Source: Euborellia annulipes (lineage: Eukaryota; Arthropoda; Insecta; Dermaptera; Anisolabididae). From it: DNA of 64,000 nucleotides. Within the stretch, counting starts at the first letter, position 1. Each line of letters starts with the position of its first letter. Position numbers and translations under genes: made by a program. The notes below the pieces were generated by a model that was not told the origin of the DNA, did no database searches, and saw only the letters and a list, made by a program, of their open reading frames with translations. The stretch covers positions 186,001 through 250,000 of the forward strand of contig JAKCPI010002000.1 of NCBI GenBank assembly GCA_023213315.1, given 5' to 3'. Shown piece by piece: positions 1-29,079 of the stretch.

Positions 1-71
1 TTTGCGAGATATGTTTGTCCTTAAGATTGGGCAAAATTGCACCCCCTGGGTTGAACCTTAAAAAACTTTCA

Positions 72-118
72 TTGGCACTGAGGATGGCAACCGTTATGGT
101 TACCGAAACGTCTGCTTG
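72..118 (+). ncRNA. Hammerhead-ribozyme-like motif
   Basis: CTGAGGA at 78-84, stem II GGCAACC/GGTTACC, GAAA at 105-108 and palindromic stem III ACGT at 108-111; the predicted cleavage site follows C112. Stem I pairs GCA (75-77) with TGC (113-115). As in the other copies here, one extra base (T) separates the CTGANGA box from stem II. It lies antisense to NF1 in the partial intron after the last visible exon. Confidence 0.6.
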
Positions 119-415
119 AATAAAAGTGTACAGGTGTTCGACAACGTGGTTTTCTCCCAACTCCAATCTCACATACCCAGACTTAAAATTATTTTTAATT
201 GAAATTAAGTAAAATAAATAACTAGGTGTATTAAAATATGAATTAATACAAACTCAATATATTTTAAACTGGTGGAAGGGAAAACCCCATTAAATGTTAT
301 ATAATTAATAATATTAATATGTTTAATAATTGAATAATAACTAATAAAATACAATAATATAAAATCAAGCCAAATAGTTGAGTACAGGCAGTGGATAAGA
401 GACTTCTCTTATCCA

Positions 416-435
416 TTGTGTGTGTGTGTGTGTGT
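416..435. repeat. (GT)n microsatellite
   Basis: About 19 bases of alternating TG in the NF1 intron downstream of the last visible exon. The remainder of bases 120-575 is AT-rich with no other recognised feature. Confidence 0.9.
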
Positions 436-577
436 ACTTAAAGGTCGAAAAGCATTTAACGGATCTCTAAATAAGTTCCTGCCACCCGCCGCAAGTCTAT
501 TGGCCAAATGCCAGTTACTTGACCATGGATGAAGAAATCGGCCGGCCTTTAGTAAATAAAAAGGAAATAAAACTCAC

Positions 578-19820
<19,243 letters not shown>

Positions 19821-20060
19821 TGTCAAGTTTTAAAACGTCTTCGACCGTCATTCATATTTGGTTACTCACAAGCCAGCGCCATGTTGCTTTGAATGCACAC
19901 GAAGATTAACGAATCTTGCCGAATTCACCCGAACTGAAAATGAAAGTCTTGCCGTGGGCCGTGGGTGGAGGGGAGGAAAAGGGCGGGGGCGGGAAATTAA
20001 CAGAGCCTCGGTCCCTCGGTCCCTCGGTCCAGCTCAGGGTAATTGGCTTCGGATATTTAA
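19821..20060. promoter_or_regulatory. Putative divergent promoter region, NF1 / ACTMAP
   Basis: The sequence just 5' of the NF1 start codon contains the window's clearest GC-rich non-repeat patch, with a GC-box-like GGGCGGGGGCGGG (about 19980-19993) and three tandem GGTCCCTC units (about 20008-20032). NF1 reads left and ACTMAP reads right, so a shared promoter is plausible. No TATA element was identified. The inference rests on position and composition. Confidence 0.4.
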
Positions 20061-20738
20061 ATAATGTTAAAAAGACCTGATATTAGACCCTTGATGATGA
20101 GATCAAACCGAGAAAAGATGCTGGCTTAGGGATAGCGAAATTACAATATTACATCTATCCTACCTGCATCTATTACATAAAATTTCCTTGCATTTGCGAT
20201 TCCCGGCAACCACATCTCGTAGGACAAGAAAGTGCCAAATTAACAAAAAATAATTAAATATTTCGATTCACATTGAATTTTTTAGTGGATTCTAAGTTGC
20301 AAAGTTGCTAGTTCTGTTCACATCTGGGGGATTTCATCGCCAGATTCGGATTTTACTTTTTGGCAGGTCCAGATCATAGATCCTCTCAGCTTCCACATTT
20401 AACTTGATAAATTCTAAACTTGATTGTTCATTTGGTATGAAATAATAAATAAATGATTTTTTTTTAGAAATAAATTTGTTTCTTTACTAACAAGTTTTGG
20501 TTGCTTATTATTAAACAATTAAATAATGTCTCTATTAAAATAACCATTGTTGCCTTGCTTTCAATTTTGTTTAATAAATTAAAATTAAAATGATATTTCA
20601 TTAACAAGATATATAGCATATTAACCAACAACAAATTTTCTTGAATGTCATAAATTGACTACCTACCAGGTATAATTTTGTTAATAATTCCTGATCCTTA
20701 TTGCTATGTACAAAGAAGAGAATTCTGATCTTAGCGAT

Positions 20739-20934
20739 CAGGGCCGGATCTGGGGGGCAAGTGCCCCGGGCAGCAAAATAAGAAAAGTGGTTCACAAAAA
20801 CAAAATGAAATTAGCAGGTGAGGATTTTGGCATTTGCCGCCTCTAAGCAGTGGAATATTTTGCCGCCCCTCCCCTTCCCCCCCCCCCACACAGAAAAAAA
20901 CCTAAAAAGTTGGTGGGGTTTTTCTTACTTTTTC

Positions 20935-20981
<47 letters not shown>

Positions 20982-21630
20982 ATAATCATTCCCATGAGAG
21001 TTACTCTTCTGAGTAACCACAAGGTGTCAAGGCTGACACTAATGACTGAGAATAAAAATAAGCAGTTTATTTTTTATAGCTAAATATTTTTCGAGATCTA
21101 TTATTTGAATAAGATAATAGTATTCAAAATACCTCGATTCGGACTTTAACTGAGTCATAGATATATTTAACAAGACATGTGAGTGTTCTTTATTGATGAG
21201 GCCAAACATCCCATGGCCCCCGGGAATCGAACCCAGGATCTCCGCCTTTCCGGGGCATAGGCGAGCTATCCATTGCACCGGAAAGGCGGAGATCCTGGGT
21301 TCGATTCCCGGGGGCCATGGGATGTTTGGCCTCATCGATAAAAAACACTCACATGTCTTGTTAAATAAAAGTTTATTTTTTCACAAATTAACGAATTCTA
21401 ACTATATTATGCATAATTTATAAATATATCCATATTTCCAATTCCCACCCCCTCTAAGAAATAAGAATTACCATTATTCGTGGTGAGGTCAAATTTAAAG
21501 AAAGATTAAAATTTTATAATCAATTTGGCTATAGTGACAGCGTGGTGGAAGGGAGGGGGGGGGCGGCATATTATAATATTAGTAAGCAAATTAAATTTTG
21601 GCCATCCTAACAAATCTAGTTCCGGCCCTG
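20739..21630. mobile_element. hAT-like MITE with 8-bp target duplication
   Basis: Termini CAGGGCCGGATCTGG and TAGTTCCGGCCCTG are inverted repeats. The flanks TTAGCGAT (20731-20738 and 21631-21638) are a perfect 8-bp duplication, as expected of hAT-type transposition. It contains C, T and A homopolymer tracts and a nested palindromic SINE pair. It sits just upstream of the ACTMAP start exon, probably in a 5'-UTR intron. Confidence 0.85.
21167..21367. mobile_element. Head-to-head pair of S5 tRNA-derived repeats (palindrome)
   Basis: Two inverted copies of a tRNA-like unit (GGAAAGGCGGAGATCCTGGG followed by TTCGATTCCCGGGGG) share the outer motif TTAACAAGACATGTGAGTG. The whole stretch can fold into a long hairpin. 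A single copy is at 62136-62219 and a divergent one at 38797-38865. It is nested in the hAT-like element. Confidence 0.75.
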
Positions 21631-21809
21631 TTAGCGATCTATCAACACTTAAAGACATTCATTTTTGGTAATTTACTAAGTAACATGGCCTCTAATGAAT
21701 CCAATACTTTCTCTCTCTATAATTATTATATTTTAGGAAAGAGAAAGTAAAAATGATTTACCTTTTTTTAGAATAATTAAATAAATGGTAATTTCATCTT
21801 TCCTTTTAG

Positions 21810-24615
21810 ATGGCTCTGAATAAGGATTCTCCATCGTCGATTCCAGTGCCGCCTCCTCTACCAGAGCTCTTTACTTCTTCTTCAAATTGCAAATCTGAAG
21901 CAAATGTTCCTAAAAGAGAAATTGCCCCGTTAAAGGAGCTCTACGAGAGTTGTAACCAATTCTTGGACCATTCACCAGACATTCTTTTCTATAAGCATAT
22001 CGAACCGATTCTTCAAGAAGGTCCCACGTAAGCATTTTTAACTTTTATATTTAAGATCTAAGAAAAAAAACCAAATTTTCATGTGGTCCAAGGGATGCTG
22101 ATGAAAGGAAATCTCAATAAGTATTGGTGGTTCTTTTTTAGCATCCCCTGGGGAATTCGCCTCACATACAGCTTCTTTATTTTATTCAAACACACAGCGA
22201 CGGTTCGGTCATCTACCCGATTAGCTTCATCATCAAACGTCGGTTTATAAAATAAAAGAAGCTGCCTTTTATCCTTTTGTAAAATATTTACAGTTCATCA
22301 GCTATTGAGCCACACTAAAATCTATATATATAATTCGCTAATGTCTGTCCGTCTGTCTGCCACGCTCTATTTTTTTTTTTTTTTGTCACGCTCTATTTAG
22401 GCAACTTCCCTTTGAAATTTTGAAATGAAATTTTATTCTTTTCATTTGTGTATTCCATGAATGTAAACAAATCCTCGTTATTTGTAAATACATCAATTAG
22501 GGGTCCAGGCATTCTTAATTAAGGCATTTGGTATTCAAATGGCTTAAATAAAATCATCGGACTGCCTGAGATCCGAACCCTCGACCTTGGTATACAAGGC
22601 AGGCGCCATTTAAAGAGTTCTTGAGACAAGATTATATATCGTTAAGAATTTTCAATATATATGCTTGTAGCAAGAACATTTTCAAAGAAAAGTATTTTTT
22701 TTTCTCGGTGTTAGATACCAGTGATTGAGTAAAAAGTAATTTCTCTGGAAAACCCGGAATTATCGGGAAAATTTCTCTGTAGCCACCCTGAAAGGCATTT
22801 TTGTTACCCGGGGCCTAATTGTTTTTTGCGCCTCGGGCTCCCTTTAATGAAAACATGCATGTCCAATTTGTAAACAAACAAGGCAACAATAATAGACTAA
22901 GTCAGTAGGCCGTGATGCGCAAAATGCATTTTTTAAACCAATTTTGTTTTGGTGTAGGTGCGGACTCGTAGCCCTGAGCATGGCGTCAGCTTGCACGGAA
23001 AAATTTGTAGACGTGGAGACGATCTTCTCGGTAGCAAAGCGAAGACAATTAACGAATCATGGGGAGATGTTCTCTGTGGCGAATATGGCTCAATTGGCCA
23101 GGGAATTGCTCAATTTACAAATCGAGGAGATTCGAACTGGCCTCAAGGAGAATGAGAAGACGATCCTGGAACATCTCAGCCGAGGATCTCTGCTTCTAGT
23201 GCCGTATCCTTTTTTTATAAAATATATTATAATATCATTAATAATGGCAAACAACCAACAAATTAGAAATCTGACGCATTCGGATTTTTTAAAATTCTTT
23301 GGCCCCAATCCAAAATCTTTGATATTTTTATATCCATGATATTTCCAGATTAAAAATTAATACAAATTTATTTTATCAAAAAAAAAAAAAAAAAAAAAAA
23401 AAAGAAATTGAAATTTATAAACAAAACAAAAATGGCAAATATAAATAATAAGTGGCTCATTTTTATGATAGGTGACTTTTTAGGACTTTTTCTTTTTCCT
23501 TTCTCCAGCCCTTTGCCATAGGTCAAGGGCTTTGTTTTTTTTTTTTTTACTAACTTAAAGTGTGCTTCAATATTCTTGTGTAAATAAACAAAAGTCTTTC
23601 ATTTTATTTCATCTTCCACTTTTTAAGAATTTTTCAACTATATTTTATTAAATATTCTAGTAATCACAACCCAAATGGCTCAATTGCTGTTTATTTAGCT
23701 GATAAATACAATGGGTCAAGAAAAAACTCGAAAAAGTAAGTTTAAAGGTTAAATTCATCTTGATATTTCTTCAAAACCTTCGTTATTTTAAAGAGATATT
23801 TGTCCCTCCCATTTTGGGAAAAGAAAGGTAAAAGAAAACAGAACGTCAGTTTTCATAGAGAACTAGCTTCTTATTCTTTATTAGCACAAAAAAAAAAAAT
23901 GTTAAGAAAATTCAGATTTTTTTCACAGTGTTTTCAGTGAGCTTCACCTAATCATAAGAAAATCTGATTGGAATTCTCTCTTTTGATATTCGCCCCCCCC
24001 CCCCCCCCCCCCAGGTATGAGATTGACTGACACTTTGGATTCATCATGTTGAAACCTGTGTCGGCAAATCATCAATTTATATAAATGGGTGAGAAAAGCT
24101 CTAAAAATAGTCTTCTAGGTAGCGAGAGATGAACGCCCGCCGCCAAGGCACCTGCCCCCCCCCCCCTGAGTGCCAACCCTAATTTGTTATTCCTTTCTCT
24201 AAGGTAATTACTATTAAAAAAAAAAGCTATTTAAAAAATTAAGATTAATGAAGTAAGAAAATAAATTAGATAGAAAAAAAAAGATGAAAAGTTTGTTTGT
24301 ATTTTCCTGAGTGTCGTAAACAGCTACGACGCGGATGCCAATCACACCCCTTGTCTCCGTCGAGGGCACAAAGCTCACTGGGCTCTCGTGGTCGGCCTAT
24401 TGCGCGCTCAGGATGGGCATTTGTTAGTTTGCGCGAGGCAAGGCAAGTCTCGACGCCTTGGACTCTGGGCCTGGGAGCATCTGGTTGCCAGTAACGCTAA
24501 TCTCGAAGAACTCGGGCCAGCAAGGGTAGACGACGGTTGCAATTATGTCTTGCCTTCGGGGGGTGTCCAGGAGGGACTCAAGCGACAGGCAATAATCCTG
24601 CATTTGGCCTCATGA
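21810..24615 (+). CDS. ACTMAP: Actin maturation protease (ACTMAP / C19orf54 family)
   Basis: Three coding exons, 21810-22027, 22958-23203 and 24324-24615, join in frame to 251 residues. The human protein removes the acetylated N-terminal residue of actin. Family landmarks: a proline-rich N-terminus (SIPVPPPLPEL), the catalytic-Cys motif GPTCGLVALSMA (Cys74, spanning the first splice junction), HGEMFSVANMAQLARELL, LLLVPYDADANHTPC, the catalytic-His motif RRGHKAHWAL (His173), and the C-terminal VDDGCNYVLPSGGVQEGL. The length is shorter than human (about 350), mainly at the N-terminus and after the His motif. An acceptor (ccttttag) abuts the ATG, so a non-coding 5' exon probably lies upstream. 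Catalytic Cys and His are present. Confidence 0.93.
22165..22275. repeat. Decayed hammerhead-type foldback in ACTMAP intron 1
   Basis: Short inverted arms (CTTCTTTATTTTATTC and its partner near 22250) flank a degraded module. On the minus strand it reads TTGATGATG, a stem, then ACCGAACCGTCGCTG. Both boxes carry mutations. Confidence 0.4.
22500..22612 (-). mobile_element. tRNA-derived SINE, family S1, partial
   Basis: The minus-strand B-box-like GGGTTCGGATCTCAGGCAG and the body TGATTTTATTTAAGCC match S1 copies at 29310-29563, 29658-29895, 49100-49290 and 62437-62690. It lies in ACTMAP intron 1. Confidence 0.65.
23661..23735 (+). other. ACTMAP: Possible 75-nt in-frame cassette exon of ACTMAP
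   Basis: An acceptor (ttctag) and donor (gtaagt) flank 75 nt that is open and phase-compatible with both neighbouring exons. It would insert a 25-residue, Asn/Lys-rich segment starting PNHNPNGSIAVYLADKYNGS between the VP and YDADANHTPC parts. No family member I know has this segment, so it may be chance. Confidence 0.3.
23992..24012. repeat. Poly-C tract
   Basis: About 20 C residues in ACTMAP intron 2, with a second C run near 24155. This intron holds no other recognised feature apart from the candidate cassette exon. Confidence 0.85.
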
Positions 24616-24746
24616 CCTCCACTCTCCCCACCTTGTCAACTTTGTCATTTCTTAATTGAAATCATTCAATGGTTAAAATGTTATTTGTATAAGAAATCTC
24701 ATTTTATATTGTAATCTAAGCTGATAGAAAACTTTTCCTTAAAAGG

Positions 24747-24893
24747 GATCTCTTCCTGTCAGTGCAACGCGGGCGAAGAGGTCCCTCAAAGTTTGGGCCT
24801 GGCGAGAAGAAAGGACAAAAGCCACCAGGATCATTGTCAACAATGCTGAGCAGCGGATTGGTGGCCCAGAAGGAGAAGGTTGTAAAGACTTAA
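24747..24893 (+). other. Unrecognised short open segment downstream of ACTMAP
   Basis: A 48-codon open segment (DLFLSVQRGRRGPSKFGPGE, then KKGQKPPGS...VAQKEKVVKT, stop), richer in G and C than its surroundings. It could be ACTMAP 3'-UTR, an alternative last exon, or unrelated. I do not recognise the peptide. Confidence 0.25.
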
Positions 24894-25332
24894 TGGCCCC
24901 AACAGCCGAAAAGACTATAAATTATATTTAAAAAAAGGTGTATTAATTTTAAGACATCTGATTGAAATTAGTTAGAAATGTTGCCAAAGGGAGTCTAGAA
25001 AGCGATCTAAAGCCGAACGCGAAAGGAAGCTAATGCTACTTGTTACCAATATTTACAACGAATTTCAGATTTTTAATTGTTTCATTCTTCTATCAATTTT
25101 TTATCTCGAGTTATGATGATGAGTGGGCAAGAGGGAAAAAAGCTTTTTCTTAAATATTTATAATCTTTATATATAAATGATGTCAAAATCTCTGGCGCAT
25201 TGTGGCACCCGCGTCCTCGTCAGCCGATTGGTTGTCCCCACCCCCACCCTCACCGAAATACTTCTGATCCGGCGGATGTGATGCTTTTCCTGTCTGGCTG
25301 CTTGCTTGATTAGCCGTTGTAGTACTTGTACA

Positions 25333-25690
25333 CTAAAGGGCCCAGGAGACGATCAATAAAATTGACAATTGTATTTGTCAATGATACCATAGATGCGACT
25401 TATTTGTGACCGTCTTGGAGACAATTGACGCGTTTGCCAATTGATTGACGGCGATTGATAGAAATGTTGATTGAAGGGCATTGATAAGAGCCATTGATGG
25501 ATTCGTCAGTTGCTCGCCAAATAGCAATGATTATTTTAATTCATAAAATGAAATAAACTTCCAAGAGCGCGAACTCGACACACGCCTAAGAATTGATGCG
25601 AATGATGCTCGATGCTCATCAATCGAACCCTTCAATTAAAATTGACAATTGCAATCGTCAGTTTCAATTGATCGTCTCCGGGCCACTTGA
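25333..25690. mobile_element. MITE with GGAGACGATCAAT inverted termini
   Basis: The left end (GGGCCCAGGAGACGATCAAT) and right end (ATTGATCGTCTCCGGGCCAC) are inverted repeats extending to TGACAATTG. The interior has multiple TTGA/TCAATTG motifs. No clear target duplication was found. Confidence 0.65.
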
Positions 25691-26023
25691 GAAGAGCTAT
25701 TAGTTTAATAAATAAACAAATTAAAAATTTGAAGAAAAAAGTGGCAAGAGCCTTATTTTTCTAGTCAAGATTTTTTACGGCCTTTTTGAGGCTCCCAACA
25801 CAGCTGTGATATATTGATGAGATTTCATTTTAAATAACACTTTAATCGAAAATGGCCTTATAATTATTGTACTATTTAACCTATGAAAATAACAAATTTG
25901 TATAAAATATAACGTTTTTATTTTGGGTTGTTGTTGTTGTTGTTGTTATTGTTATTTTTATAAAAATGTCAACATAAATTAATACAAATAAATACATATA
26001 TATAATTTTTAAATTCTAATCAA

Positions 26024-26058
<35 letters not shown>

Positions 26059-26964
26059 CACAAAAGGTAAAATTGAATAAAATTTATAAAATTTCCTACA
26101 TATGTTATGATGAGCATATCAGAGAGACTTTTTTCATTCAAAGCCTTTTCTGCAATGAGAATCAGAACAGACCCATTGTTTTTATTTTAATCTAAAAAGA
26201 ATGTCAAGATTGAACCTATATATATTTTTAAATATATATAGAGACATCATCATTAAAATTCAAATTTTTTTTTTTTAATATATATACATACATCACATTT
26301 TTATACAAGTGATAAGTAAATATGACACGTTTGAAAAGAGTTCTTTTTTTTGCTCAAGACTCATTTTCAGATAGATACTATTTTAATGTCCATGCACTAG
26401 ACGTTCATTCTAGACACAAGTTTTTACAGAGTATTTTAAAGTACCATTATTTTATTTCATTTATTTATTTATTTTTTTGATTAAATAATTTTATTTATAT
26501 ATACATAGGTCTTTAATTCTATATTTATATAAATAAATAGAAAAAAACAAATATATATATATATACTCGTTATCTAAAAATGTTTTCTTTTTTTTTAGAG
26601 CTCTGCTTCTGAAGATTTTTAGTCATTTCAAAAATGAACCTTCATTAATTTATTACTTAATTTTTTTCCTTTTCAAGGACATAGAGATTTAAATAATTTT
26701 TTTCTTCTCTCAAAAAGAAACCTTCGAGGGTCATATTGCTTTGAAAAGAAAGATTCTCATAAACGGAGCTGTCAACTTTAAAGTCTAGTTAGACTAATTA
26801 AATGATGATCTTCAAGATAAATCTCGCAACTTTTCTTTTATGTGGGATGTTAGAGAACTTTCTTGGATTTTCTTTTTTAAAGAGATTTTCAAATATTAGA
26901 CTTGGAACTCGACTTAGGTTTCAATAACGCTCTCCTTATTTGAAGCCAGCTCTAGGTTAGGCTA

Positions 26965-27180
26965 GGCTAGGTTGAAGTGGCCGTCCCCTGAGAGAGAACA
27001 CACTTGGGCCAATTAGGCCCTTGGTGATAGCACGGTGGGGCTATCCCCCTTTCCTACCCTAAGAGGAGACTTCGGCAGGATGTTTGAATTATTTGTGGCA
27101 AACTGGATTCGAACCCGAGCCGTGTTGAGACTTCGGACTCCGTAATCCTCGGCTTAGCCGGTTTAGCCATTGCCTCCTCT
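26965..27180 (-). mobile_element. tRNA-derived SINE, family S4
   Basis: Minus-strand head GAGGCAATGGCTAAACCGG, long variable-arm-like region and B-box GGGTTCGAATCC, closely matching 14668-14880. The head looks derived from a tRNA with a long variable arm (Ser/Leu type). Confidence 0.72.
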
Positions 27181-27379
27181 CAAGCCAGCTCTCTCTAAAT
27201 TATTATTATTTGAAATACCTATCGCGATCCCCGTATTGCACGAAGACACACACCTCAAATCCAACTGACCTCTGGCACCCCTTGAAGTGACCTTATTTCC
27301 TGTCTCTAACTCCTCCCCCTCCTGCTTTCCTTTCTAGCTAGTGAGCTGATCCTTATTTCTGGTTGCTCCCAGTTCCTTT

Positions 27380-27462
27380 TATCCAACCACTTCTGCTAGG
27401 GAGGATGTTCTAGTTTGAGGAGGGACTCTTCGCCCTCAGCACCTACTCCTTTCGAAGAAGCC
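27380..27462 (+). repeat. Dispersed repeat, uninterrupted copy of the site hit at 42068
   Basis: The segment TTTGAGGAGGGACTCTTCGC...CAGCACCTACTCCTT matches the sequence on either side of the MITE at 42076-42386. This copy lacks the insertion. Confidence 0.6.
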
Positions 27463-28114
27463 AGCTCTAAGCTATTTTTTTCTATATCTATTAATAAATA
27501 TTTACTTATTTGTAGGCGAGTATTTTTAATAATATAATTTTATTTACTTATTTGGCTTCAATAATTGTCCTTGCGCTCTTCTTTAAAGACGTTCTGGGAT
27601 TACTTTGTGCACATGTGCTTATCCAGATCGAAACGGAAGGAGGAGGGGGGGGGTGCCTTTTCTAACCCCCACTTTATTATTTTATTAAATAGCACAACCT
27701 AACTAGAGATAGACGATGGCTTCGTAGTTTAGTCAGCACTCGTAGTTTTTATCTTCTCACAGATGGAGTGAATATTTCAGTTTTTTATTTTTATTTTTAT
27801 TTCAATTCAAGGGAGGGGGGGCTGCTTCAATGTATTGCGCATGTTGCCCATTTCGAGACGGTTTAAAAGCTGCATTTTCCTCGCTTAGTGCAAACGCACG
27901 TTAACATTCAACAATAAAATAAGGATTGTCAGGGGATGACGAAAATATAATATATTCACTTGGAGAAAAAGACGCACAATTTTCAGCAAGTTTTCATTAA
28001 ATATTCTCTTAAGGTTCCTCAATTATTAAATTATTATTCAAAATAATTTGCTGATCGCCGAACCAGCAACATGCTCGCTTTCAAGCGTTCTAATTATGGG
28101 AGCATTGAGTAGGT

Positions 28115-28155
28115 GAAATCCACTGAAGAAGGAGAGCCCGAAATATTAGGAAATT
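28115..28155 (+). ncRNA. Hammerhead-ribozyme-like motif, solitary
   Basis: CTGAAGA at 28123-28129, a very short stem II (AGG AGAG CCC), GAAA, stem III ATAT and predicted cleavage after T. Stem I is weak (TCC/GGA). It is the only copy with no foldback partner seen nearby, and is therefore less certain. Confidence 0.4.
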
Positions 28156-29079
28156 ATCATCTTGGAATCGCTGTCTAAGATTTGCAAAGTAAAATGCTCT
28201 GAGAGTGGCTGCTCTATTATTCTCTCCTATTCTTTTTATAAATATTAGTCCTTATTTGAATTTTGATGACGTCGTCGGGTTGCCCCTCCTGGGGGTCCCT
28301 CAACATTGTTGAAATTTTTCTGATGGTCAAATCTATATTCTTCTCAGCCGATTTTTGTAATACGTATAATTATGTGTGATATCAGTCGGGAATACTAAAA
28401 AAAATAGGCCTCGTATTTATTTTTATAGAAACCTAATATTAATGCGCTTAAAGTAGCAGAGAGAAACCATTTTTAGATTTTATATATATATATTAAAACA
28501 AATATCTAAGAGGACTTATAATTAAAAATAATAAAATAATTCCAGAGATTGCATTTAGATTTTAAATCTAATTTGTCTCTCTCTATATATAAAATTTGTC
28601 TCTTTATCAAGACGCTTCCATTGAGTCAGCCCCGGGCGTCGTCTGGTCAAAAAAAGGCATTCGATGCAAACACTTTTAATAAAAAATAATTCTTGAGTAT
28701 TAATTTATAAAAATCTTTTTTTTTAAGATATTTAAAATTTGAAGTTTTTATTTATCAGGTCAATTCAAAAGCATATACTGTATAAAAAAGATAATACTGA
28801 AGCCTTTTTTGTTTTATTAAAATAAAAATTAAACAATGAAATCCCTGGAATTGATGGCGACGTTATTGCAACAAAAAAAAAAAATTATTATTTTTACATT
28901 TAATATTCAATATATACATATATAGTATATATTTAGAATAATGACTAGTTTAAAAATGTAATTTGACTGGACAAATATAATAGAATAAATCACAGAATAC
29001 TTAAATGTCGGATGCGGGGGAGGTCCAGGCGAGATTGCACTTGCAACAGGGAAGGGGATCGCTTAGCGTTCGCGCACTC

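Larger units (their letters stand above)
24894..29079. other. Convergent spacer between ACTMAP and PACS
   Basis: No recognisable protein gene. It contains a MITE (25333-25690), (TTG)n near 25927, (ATT)n at about 26025-26058, an S4 SINE (26965-27180), a dispersed repeat at 27380-27462, a hammerhead-like motif (28115-28155) and long AT-rich stretches. Part of it is presumably the 3'-UTR of PACS (minus) and of ACTMAP (plus). I could not place polyadenylation sites. Confidence 0.6.

Noticed and set aside
21229..21310. Candidate functional tRNA gene
   Set aside because: A-box and B-box-like elements are present, but the unit is repeated, palindromic, nested in a transposon and lacks a clean acceptor stem, so it is a tRNA-derived SINE.
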